DNA of 64,000 nt from Bolinopsis microptera (taxonomy: Eukaryota; Ctenophora; Tentaculata; Lobata; Bolinopsidae): contig NC_087081.1 in the NCBI RefSeq assembly GCF_026151205.1, positions 5,389,246 to 5,453,245 of the forward strand. Reading direction: 5' to 3'. The position numbers were made by a program, and so were the translations under genes. This document shows positions 42,886 to 64,000 of the stretch, one piece after another (within the stretch, counting starts at the first letter, position 1; the number at the start of each line of letters is the position of its first letter). The notes under the pieces were generated by a model. That model was not told where the DNA came from and did not search any database. It saw nothing but the letters and a program-made list of their open reading frames with translations.

Positions 42886-43635
42886 GCGTACTTCAGCTTC
42901 ACCCACCATGTGCTTACGCGTACTACGCGACGCACTTGGGCTCTGGTTAGTGAGGGTTCTTGTAGTTATTATAACAAGACTTCAGCAAGACTTCAGCTCA
43001 GGGGAGCATATTTTGAAATATAGGGCCGGACCGGGGAGGTTATCTTTCCTTATTAATATTACCACATCCTTAACTTCAACATTACAATAACATTAACACT
43101 GCTTAAGTAAGTCATCATTATCTGGCATATAAAATCATAAATAAAACAAATTATACTTTACATTGTAAAGAAACGTAAGTCCATTTGTACGGCGATGGTA
43201 CAAGGTTATCCTAGGCCCTTCTGAAGATGGTCATAATGTTATGGTGCTGCTTTAATCCACGGTTAATAAATGTCTACGGTCAATAAATGTCCACGTTAAG
43301 AATCTGAACAGTACCTCATAAACACAGGTTTTCTTCATCAACATTATAACACGTGTCAAGATAGCACAATGAACTTGTGATAAAATAGTCAAAAGTGCGA
43401 TGTTAAGAACTCCATTTAGCACGGAATAATCTTCCTCATTCTCCTCAAGTCCAAAATAATTCGTTCGGACGGAATGTTCTTCACATGAATTGCAGCAGCG
43501 TACACTAGGGCCGAATTGTTTGACCCTCCAACTTAAGCCGAGATATCCCTCAAATAACATTCCAATCTGCTCCTCCAAGCAGCTTTATCCGCTGTATATT
43601 CGCATTATATTCACTGAATACCAAACTGAAAACTA
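42886..43635. other. 3' flank of the PGRP-kringle gene
   Basis: Downstream of the stop at 43636 on the minus strand. No other gene is supported. Confidence 0.4.
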
Positions 43636-54357
<10,722 letters not shown>

Positions 54358-54431
54358 GTTGTACTAGCTACTGAGAGATGGAGAAATTTATTCTGCGTTT
54401 CATCAGGAGACAAGTTATAATTATCGGCTAA

Positions 54432-54440
54432 TATAAATAG
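54432..54440 (-). promoter_or_regulatory. Possible TATA element of the PGRP-kringle gene
   Basis: TATTTATATT on the gene strand lies about 75 bp 5' of the start codon. Plausible only by position. Confidence 0.3.
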
Positions 54441-54811
54441 TTGTCAGACGCGCTGCCACCTATCAATTCTCGACCTTAGTGTAAGTAAAAACCAAAGAGA
54501 TACGAGAGCTGTAGACAAACTAAATAGCACGAACAGTAATACAAAATGTGTTCAATTGAGCGAGATAGAACATTGGTAAATGACATGTCCTAGACCAGAA
54601 ACTAGAAAGTGACTAATCCTACACCGTCAGACCAGATTAATGACGAAATATCCTCGGTGGTGAACTTTCATTTAGAGTAGAGATCCAGATATGATTAATA
54701 ACACTCTCTCAGTAAGCAGCTGTAATATTAATCAGCAGCCATCACACCCGACCCCCCCCCAGGTCTGTAGCAGGAGCTGTGTAGTGTGTATTAATCAGTG
54801 ACATGGCATGT

Positions 54812-54872
54812 CACGTGGCATGTCACGTGGCATGTCACGTGGTATGTCACGTGGTATGTGGTATGTCACGTG
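54812..54872. promoter_or_regulatory. Array of five CACGTG E-boxes upstream of the PGRP-kringle gene
   Basis: CACGTG at 54812, 54824, 54836, 54848 and 54867; the first four are exactly 12 bp apart inside GGCATGTCACGT repeats. It lies about 455-515 bp upstream of the start codon. CACGTG is the palindromic site for bHLH factors such as MYC/MAX, USF and MITF/TFEB-type proteins (general knowledge). It may equally be just a short repeat. Confidence 0.5.
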
Positions 54873-57800
54873 ACACGTTGCATGTCTCCTTTTACCACAT
54901 GTTAAACCACACATTAGATCATTTTCACGTGTGAATTGGAGTTGAGGTGTTGGTTTTGATTGTAATGGAGATTAGCATTTAGATTTGCGTCATATAGTTC
55001 AGTGGATGTTTTTTATTTGAAACGAAGGGTAAAAGGAATAAGGCAAACAAGTTACTGAAATGTGTATGAATACAAGAACCATTGGTTGACCCTAACAATA
55101 GGGTGTAGTTAGGGTGGTTTACTAATCAGAACTCCAAGGAGGTAGGGTTGGGTCTCGATTTAGTAGCTTGCTAAAACAAGGTTAGTGGATTAATACGTTT
55201 CCCTACGCAGGGGGGTTTAAAACCAACAAGTGTGCTACGTTATAAATAGTACAAATCCAACTATCAAGGCGTAAAAAGTGAATAAGTAATAAAAAAGTAA
55301 AAAAATCAAGATGATTGGAACAATAAACCTATACGAGCAGATCTGTGACAAATTAAAGATTTTATCACAGCTTACAGCTCCTGAAATTTATAGCATACAA
55401 CTGTTCAGGTACATTATAAAAAATGATTCGAACACAGCTTTCATTAAGTGATACGGATTGCCAGGTTTTCATATGCTAACTAGCATCATGAATTGTAATC
55501 ACTGTCATAATCAATCCCAGCTTACTCAACTGTCTCACGGCTATCTCAGATTTCTTCAATTTTCAATTGAACAGATTGTGAGAACACAGATCAAAGGCCT
55601 TGATTGGCTACTGGAGCGAGCACTCCGATTGGGTATTCAGTATCACGTGATGGTTGTACCGCTCTCTGATTGGTTTATCGTATCAGGTTGTAAGAGCTCT
55701 GATTTATAGGGAGGATTGAAAACTATAAAACACCTTGTAGCTGAGACACATGAACGTTTCAATGAAATGCATTATGGTTGAAATAGAAATATAATGCCGT
55801 TCATTGTGAGACTAAGATTAGAAATCAGATTTTGTAACTAACACAATCATGAATCTCACAGGTCGTTCACGAAAACACGTAGAAGTGTACTAGGACTTGT
55901 AAAAAATCTGTAACACAGATTAACAATTCAAAAGGAAAGAACTTATGTGCGCATAATAGTTTCTAAATTCATAAGGCACATCAAAAGTACCCATAGTACA
56001 ACGACAAGTATTACCATCCAATACGTGCATGACAAAATCGGAAAAAACTACATCATATCATCCAAACTGACAGTTTCTAATCAGAGAATAATACTAATAT
56101 AATTCCACGATGAAGCAAGATCCTAAATTAGCAGTATAAATCAAGCATGCTGCACAGTGCACAGTAAGTACAGATCATGATCATTATCCCTCACATTTCT
56201 CTTTATTAAAATCTTGCACAACAGGTAAGAAACGTGCAAATGTGTTGTAAATGGCAAGCAAGAGACACAGGGACCCACACTAATCTCTCTTTGCAAATAT
56301 TGTAGATGTATTTTACTGTTGATCATGTGCGGTTTTGTGGGTCCCCGAGTGCAGTGCTGCCGATGACAAGGTGCAAGGTTAATGGTGTGATCACAGACAA
56401 GCAGTAACATGCAACCAAAATTGGGGGAATTATACTTGATAAAACTTGATGTATTGAAGCGGATAAAGGTAACCGTTTATGAGGGATTATTAATGAATGT
56501 TGTGGCGATGTTCGAGGAATTATGTGTATAATTCAGGATATTTAAAATAATAATACATGCTCGCATGGTGGACATGTCTGATGGCAACAAGAACAGATGG
56601 CATTAATAAGAACAACCATGTCGATAGTCAATACACGATAGAATCTAATGATTAAAAGAAAATGTTAAACTGATTTAAAGCTTATATTGTTTTATCTAAT
56701 AAGCGTTCCCTTATATAAATTTTAAGGAGCGCTGATTAGAGAAAATACCTCTGGTTTCACATTGAATCCCGGAAATAGAATCAGGGCTATCAGGGTTATG
56801 TCTTGGACAATACCGGGTCCGATTTCAAAACCGTAGCGGGAACTGATTAAAGTTCTTTGGCAGTATAATGAGTGTGAGAAACCAGAAGATATAACTTTAC
56901 AAGGTTTATTTCAATGGTAAAATAATGTTAAACGACCAATCTGTCTGAAGCATAACGAGTCTCACCGATCTCACTGATATCACCTATCTCTACGCAGATC
57001 TTTATAAATAGAATCAACGGAACTGTTTTAAGTTTTCAAAACTGACAGGAAATATAAAATAATGTAGTTCAAGTTTCATTTCACATTAGGTGACCGGATA
57101 TTACTATTAGATTTAGCCTTAGTCCAAATCACTGGGTTTTGTAATGTTTTAAATACCACATTATTTTACTGCAGCCGGGTAAATTTGTAATCTTTTTGTG
57201 CAACACTCCATCATTTTGGAACTGAACTGTGAACAAAAACCGTTAACCTAAAAAGTTGGGCAAGGTGAAATCCGGAAATTCAAGAAGCTTCAATCGCGAT
57301 AAAAGGCAGAAACGAAACACGCGGTCAGAAGTTTGAACTAATGTCATATTCTCCCTTGCGCGCGGTATATGATAATTTATACATGCGCCCACGTGCGGAC
57401 ACTCATTTATTCGTTTTATTAATTAGAGTGTAAGATTCAAGATTGAAATGCCCTCTATTAGCTTAGTGCAACCCTGAATCAGGACATAACATCAAACATG
57501 CAGTTTATTTTCCCCTCAATTTGAACTGTTGTTCTTGTTAGTGTTACTTAGTTAGTTAGTTGGTCAGCCCTTGCATCTGGGACCTGGGTCGCTACATAAC
57601 AAGAATATCGGCCGCCGTCAGGGAGATTGCTAAAATTCTAGAACAATCGTCTAGAAACAATCAACAAGCCATGTGCAGTCCAATAAAACCGCTAGTACTC
57701 CAATAACAAGGTCATCTACAAAATAATAAGCAATAATCCTAGGTTGACTTGTCCGCCGTAACTCACAACTCAAGCATGACTCTTTTCTTACTTGCTATAA

Positions 57801-60800
57801 GAGTATATGAAAAGTGTATATTGGATAATGATACTGGAAATCAAGCATAAAACACATAATTCGATTTAATGCTGATTTTATTCAATGACACCAAATCAAA
57901 CGTGGACAAGTCTGACTCGATGGGATTGAGATCGATAATAATGATGATTATAATGTATTAGTATATTTTAGGAGACACATTTAATTTTAATTTTAATTTA
58001 GATATAACAATATTTGGGGATCTTTCGACAGTTCGACTGTCCCACCAAAATTTTCGTGACCGTTAATTTCTCCGAACTGTTTGAGCCATTTTTGGACCTA
58101 ATCATAGGGGAAGAAATTTTCCAAGGCAACAAAATTAATTTGTATTCTAGATGATGTTCTAAACCTGAACTCTTGAGAATTCACAGCATGGTGGAAACAA
58201 CATTTTGTACAGCAATCTGAAATCTAGTGAATTTCTATTTCTTGGAAATATAATGAACAAACTGATCCTATATCTCCATATGATTATAATGGAACAGGAA
58301 CAGCTCTTTATGTCGTTATAATGGGAAAGCAGGTGAACACTGAACTGCTGTTGGTTAAATATGTCATGTCTGGTTCAACTCTCTCAACTTGCATGAAAAT
58401 TTGATGAGCAGTCTCATGAGTAAATCGCAAGGGTTCTTGTACAATTTTCGTAGGAATTACCTAATTTATCATTGAATCATTGAAAGTTTGAATTGAAGGT
58501 CAGTGAATTAATGACTTCCACTTACGTGGTTTCAGTTCGAAAAAATTCAAAATGGAACAATTCGTGATTTGGATCCACTATTTGTTTGATAACTATGATA
58601 ATAATATATAATTAATAGATAAAATATGAAAGTTTGTGTTTTGAAACTCCTCATGTATGCATGAGTTCAAAACATTCGAGACATTTGAATAAATAAAATA
58701 TTCCTCAAAAAACGAGCCTATATGTCAGTGGAGTATGCGCCTAGATCGAAACTAATCTTGTTAAAAATGCTATTTAAATACGCTGAAAATGCGAATATGC
58801 TGAAAAAGCACGTGATGACAATGAATGGTTTAAAATTAAAAACTGGATCATTCTCCATGATGACTGTAAAATTTGAGTTTAACAAAATAATTACATCACA
58901 ATTTGTGTTAACAATTTAAGCACCAATTAAGTAACAGTAACAGAGTGTGATAATCGATAATTAAAAGTTTAAAGATTTATCAAAAGAACGTTGCAAAAGA
59001 ATTGATTATTTAATATCTCACAAAGGTAAGCGCCTAGATCAGATCAAATCTTGTTTGAAAGTTTAAAGTACAACTAAACAATAAAATTACATCACTTTAT
59101 TCAAAGTATGGCTTATTATTTTAGCACCAACACAGTGTAAGAACAGATAATTGAAAGTCTAGACTGCGAGCCAGCGAGCTACGGATGTGATGGCGGAAGA
59201 TTAGGTTGTAAAGGTGCTAAGTTTTAGTGCTTCGCCTGCAACAAGAGTTGCAGATTTATCAATATAAGTAAGGTGGGGAGGTGGTTTATCATTCTAAAGA
59301 GAGGTGACAGAGGAGATGGAATATTGGTGGGAATATTGGTGGGAATATTATCCTGGATATTATTACGTAAGGGACGTGGGAAAATTTGCTTTTAAGTTGA
59401 GTGAGTTTGGTTAATAAGTAATAGTCGTCCTGCACGGATTAAAGAATTAGTTATGACAGTTCGAAAATTCAACTGCAAATTGTTTAACAAATCAAATACA
59501 CAAGCTCAATTGAAACTTGTCTATTGGTTCTAGAATATGTGGGGACGTGTTTGATATCGTGCAATATCAAGGTATAAAAAGGTACTAGTGCACTGAAAAG
59601 TACAGACGGTACGAATTCCTCATCGGACAACAAGAATGAAAAAAGATTTACCATAGAATATCGGTGATCATGAAATTTAGCAGGATGAAATCGAGTTAAC
59701 TAGACTATAACCATACATTCAAAGGTTCAAATAAAATAAACCTACAGAAAGCACTACAACTATGATATCGGGGTCTTGAACGGAACTGAATGGTGTCGTT
59801 TAGGATCTTTAGTCTGATATACTGATACCAATCACATCAACTTTCTCAGTTTGGTCACTGTATGACGGCAGTGTGTTAGATGGTATAATCTACTATCTAC
59901 TTATCTAGTTTAGGCAGCCGGAATTATAGAGATCAACGAAACCAGCTCTTATGCTTGGCCTGACCAAGATATTATATTATACAGCACAAATCAGAGTTAA
60001 CTATAATATGAACGATAGATAAGTTAAACGAGACAGAAGTAACCTTGTGACCTAGAAATTTAGTCCGAACAAGAAATGAAAAGTAGAAAGTCTCACTTGG
60101 ATTGGACATTATCCAATTTCTAGACAGTAACAACACGAGCTAACTGATCCAGAGGGCTACTAAATGATTACTGAGTTACACTGTAACGACCACATGGTAC
60201 CCAAACAACAGTTACAACGTCTCTACAGATATACTGACTAAAACCTACAATTGTATAATACTCTATATAATAAGAGTGAGGGAGATCAGATTATTAAAAA
60301 TATCACAAACACGCTCAAAACACCAACAAAGAAACTAAATCCAGGGTGCCCGAATGATTAAATGTTATATTATTTAAATGGAGCCGGGAGGGTACACCTA
60401 GCGTGGCCACATGGTGCACACTGAACACTGACCCCGGCCCACTCTAGGCTCTCAGATCACAGGTCTCAAGCTAAACTCGTTAAATCGTAACTCGATAGTG
60501 CGATTCTAGCGCCCACCGTGCGCTAGCCAACCATCTGTTCCCCTGGGAGGTACCAGCCAATCAGAGGGCTTGATTTAGTGTCACGTGTAGGAGGTTGGAG
60601 GATCAGGGGGCTGTGATGCGGGAGGTTGACCACTGAGGGTTCAAGAGGGCACTGTCACGTGGCTGACTGTGACCAATCAGGGGACACTTGGCAGGCTCAC
60701 GGTACATTGTGCGATAAGTATACGTTGTAATTTCATGAAATTTTAATGTGTTAGAGTCCGAAATGGAGTTTAAATCACCCTTGACAGAAACCTGATACGT

Positions 60801-62167
60801 TGGTTTACTCTGATGATGTAAATCGTCGGTGGATGATGTAAAGGGATTCGCTAATCAGGTCTGATATTCTGATAACAGAATGACACAATTAGTAGCTGTT
60901 TGTGCGACTGTGTGACCATATATGGTCATGCGACGTACAACGCCCAAGTGTGTCCTCAGTTACCTCTAGGCGGTCCTAGAATTACTCCTACAATTGAGTG
61001 ACGTATGTTTAAGAGTTGAGTATGTACCTGATACCTACAGCACGATATGACAACAAGTTGGGGCTCTAGAAGTAGAAATAGTACTTTAGAGTATTAGGTT
61101 TAGACCATAACTATACTCAGTCTCATGTGAATCATGATCTGTCATCTGGAATGGAAATATTTCGTTTTAAAGAGGGAAAATCTGAAGGACTCACGACAAA
61201 GAATTTTTTAATTTTCAATACTGAACCCCATAATCAAAATACAAAGAACTAACAAATCACTAGTAAATTTTAACCTTATTATTTGAGATAAAAGTACCTA
61301 TTTAGCCATTTTAGGCTAATATCACGACATTTAGCTGGTGTAAGGAATGCTAGAAACATGAATTCACAGTTCACACTACTTTGAAATTTGAACTTTTTTC
61401 TTTTTATCATAATGACCATTTTGAGAATAATCCAATCAAAAAGTCTTAACTAGCAACGGAAATGTTGCATTGTTACTATACGGACATTGTTACTATACGG
61501 ACAGAACGAGGATATTACGTGTAGACTAACGTATAAATTGAGAAGAGAACTCAAGCCAGAGATTATAACGTAAAACCACAACTCCTACAAAACCATTCAC
61601 ACAAGATTAACAACAACTTCCCGCCATTCCACGACCAATGCACTGACTACAGCTGCACAAACGACAGGAGACTATGTAACAAGCACTGTAAATGTACTGC
61701 TCTTACTTTCTCTCTGTTTCGTTGGTGGCAGCACCGTGGTGAAGCGTTGGGGTGGGGCCCACTATGTGTTTAACACATGTGGTCCACCACCATTTTCCCT
61801 ACCTTTTTTATAGGATTGAGATCATTAGGACACCTATAATTGCTATTGTGCTTATTATATAATAGGTGCATACTACAAAGCGGAATAACTGAATAAGCTA
61901 ATATAAGTACAGCTTTGTAAAGTAAAAACTCCGTTTTTTTGGTTTTCGCAGCTGAAAATAAGCAAATAAGAACTTCTAAAAAGTTGCAGCTACAAGACCT
62001 ATGATCCAGTATTGAAGACAGTAAAATGACAAGTTAAATTGCTTCACCCATTTCAGGGGATATTCATAATAACTTGAGTCTTACAGATCTTTGCGGGCCG
62101 CGAAAGATGTCAAAATAAAGTAACAAAGTCTTTAGTGTTATAGACAAAATGTAGGTCCCGTCTTGAT

Positions 62168-62335
62168 AGCCAAGCCACACATATAAAAGTTCACTTTGTG
62201 ATATCACTTGGATCACTCAAGGGGGCAGTCGGGTTTAATCATGTGACCAGGATTTTCTCCCTGATTGGTTGGTATTAAAAATGGAGTGATCTGATTGGGT
62301 GTGGCTTGGAGTCCATTACTGCCCCCTTACTTAGG
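62168..62335. repeat. Short inverted-repeat element
   Basis: CCAAGCCACAC near 62171 pairs with GTGTGGCTTGG near 62299, and AAGGGGGCAGT near 62220 pairs with ACTGCCCCCTT near 62321. A small palindromic MITE-like sequence. Confidence 0.55.
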
Positions 62336-63203
62336 AGCTATGATCATATTGGTACCTTGAAAGCTTTGAATTACGGTCATGTGGTGTTGTTGCTAGTAGT
62401 AGTATGTTACAGTGTGTACATGGTATATCAAAGGAGTTTTGATGGTTCAGTGGAAATGTGGTGGTTGCCAGTCCATAGGACTCTAGGAAACATGTATTAA
62501 TATGTACTATGTAATTATCACGTATATTTTTAATCAATACGAGTTACGACTGTCAGATACTAAAACTAAAAGTAAGTACAGAAAACAGATTTACGGTTTA
62601 AAGTATCGAATGTCAAACTGACAGTTGATTTTCGTTTGGAGATGTGTAAGCTACACTTTATCACGTGTATCTTTATTTCTTAATAAAGTTTCAGAAACGA
62701 AATTTAATCACACAATTTAGGTCGAGATACGACAAAGGATCAGCAAAAACTCGAGTATCATCACAAGGTTGTAGATTGTAGAAATAATGACAAAGTCGAA
62801 ACCTGAAACTCGCCCCACAAAAATAAAATGGCACAATGGCAGTCGGAGTGGCTCGATTGCGACAAGGTGCACTCTGTCCAACATAGTCTATCAAGCTCGT
62901 GTGAGGGTATGTCACGTGATCACTAGTCTAATAATGGGCTCACAATACCCCCTCTCAGTATAATATACCCGCATAATACGGGGGCCAGCTCTCCAAGTAC
63001 CTGAGTTTACAGGGTCTCTGAGCTTACAGGACACAAAGCAATATGGCTCCACTGTGTAACGTGACTCGGCGCTAATGGGTCAGATTGCACGGTCAATAGG
63101 ATATGAATCAAAGAGGGTTAGATTAAGTAGATTGAGCGTGTTTAAGGTAGTTTCTTGTTTCTAAGAACTTAAGTACACAGTGGGATTAGGGAGCACTTGT
63201 ATT

Positions 63204-63225
63204 GGGGGGGGGGGGGGGGGGGGGG
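63204..63225. repeat. G homopolymer (22 nt)
   Basis: An uninterrupted run of G. Its length may be inexact in the assembly. Confidence 0.95.
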
Positions 63226-64000
63226 TTTGGCTGAGATTAGACCATGTCGCAATGTCGGATTAGTAAATTTCTGACGAAAGTTATACTCGCCGAGATTTAA
63301 CAAATTGAAAACAGCTGATGAACATGGAAGGTACTATAACAAGTACATATTACAATCATTATAGAGTTATAGTATGGTAAAGTACTACTATACAACTGCA
63401 GTCTGCAGGTACCATACTGCTATACTGGTTGTCTCTTGTCTATCCAAGAATATAAGCAAGTTAATACCAAGATTTACAGTTGCTAGCTAGTAGCAATAGA
63501 GACATTTATTGGAAATAAATTGTTGTAGTTACTACTTATTACAGTAATGTGCTTCTAAAGGAGTTAATACTTCAGGTCAAATTCCGAGTGAAATAGTCAA
63601 AGAGATTTCATAACAAATTGCAGGGAACGCGCTTTCGTTAGGCAAAGGCCAAAGCTAATAGTATAAATGACGTTTTTACGTCCGAGATAAAATAACTAAT
63701 ACTCTAGTAGAAAAAAGGGTGGAGTTTAATGAACGAATGAAAAAACAATCATGATAAAGTAGTAAGTGGATCATACTCATTACTCATGTTAATGAAGAAC
63801 AATAAAAACATGAATAGTGTAGCTACAATTAAACAAGAAAAGAAGTCCGCCAATCCCCACTTTGGAAATCAGCTACTATTCAGGTAGATCTCCACCGGTC
63901 CATTTGTTATCATTACTTGAGGCCGTGCTAAATGGTTGCTTGAAAGCTGCTTCAGTTTCGAGGACCACTGCCTATTACCGGAACTCTGACCGCATACCAC

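Larger units (their letters stand above)
54880..63999. other. 9-kb region with no supportable gene
   Basis: No ORF over 90 codons, no recognisable exon-intron chain, tRNA or rRNA. TATAAAAAG at about 59573 is followed only by a six-codon ORF. It may be upstream regulatory DNA of the PGRP-kringle gene or of a gene to the right. Confidence 0.45.

Noticed and set aside
61730-61800. Palindrome around TGTGTTTAACACA with flanking GGTGG/CCACC
   Set aside because: A short hairpin only; no repeat partner or gene context, so not called as a feature.

Overview
This is animal nuclear DNA: AT-rich, with spliced genes, consensus GT-AG introns, many satellites and several DNA-transposon and retrotransposon remnants. 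An ETS transcription factor and a single-pass membrane protein built from PGRP, CCP/sushi, kringle and laminin-G domains make it metazoan. A TTAGGG-like array and the gene style suggest an invertebrate, perhaps a cnidarian or another early-branching lineage. That last step is a guess; no search was run.

Layout. 136-583 (+): last two exons of a coiled-coil gene entering from the left. 1560-4271 (-): two-exon SLC22-type organic-ion transporter with one single-base frameshift. 7124-8902 (-): intact, intronless HypX/HoxX-like protein (formyltransferase-like plus crotonase domains). 9.1-19.6 kb: mostly repeats, with a mariner-type MITE, a foldback element, a DDE transposase relic and one broken gene model. 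19666-26019 (+): amino acid transporter of the AAAP family, about 13 exons, with tandem arrays sitting on its splice sites and stop codon. 27729-39390 (-), perhaps starting at 42539: ETS factor whose introns hold a non-LTR retrotransposon, a 1-kb 13-bp satellite and a 2.8-kb inverted-repeat element. 40.7-41.25 kb: telomere-like array. 43636-54357 (-): 20-exon gene for an 842-residue protein: signal peptide, PGRP, CCP, PGRP, kringle, laminin G, TM, short tail. 54.9-64 kb: no gene that I can support.

The exon models for the transporter, ETS factor and PGRP protein were built by reading splice sites and phase by hand. In each the exon lengths sum to a multiple of three, and the domains read continuously across junctions. 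The genes do not form a pathway; they are neighbours on a chromosome.

The most notable items are the PGRP-CCP-PGRP-kringle-LamG membrane protein with two zinc-site-deficient PGRP domains, the HypX homologue in an animal, and the transporter in which both a 5' splice site and a 3' splice site have been tandemly multiplied in units divisible by three.
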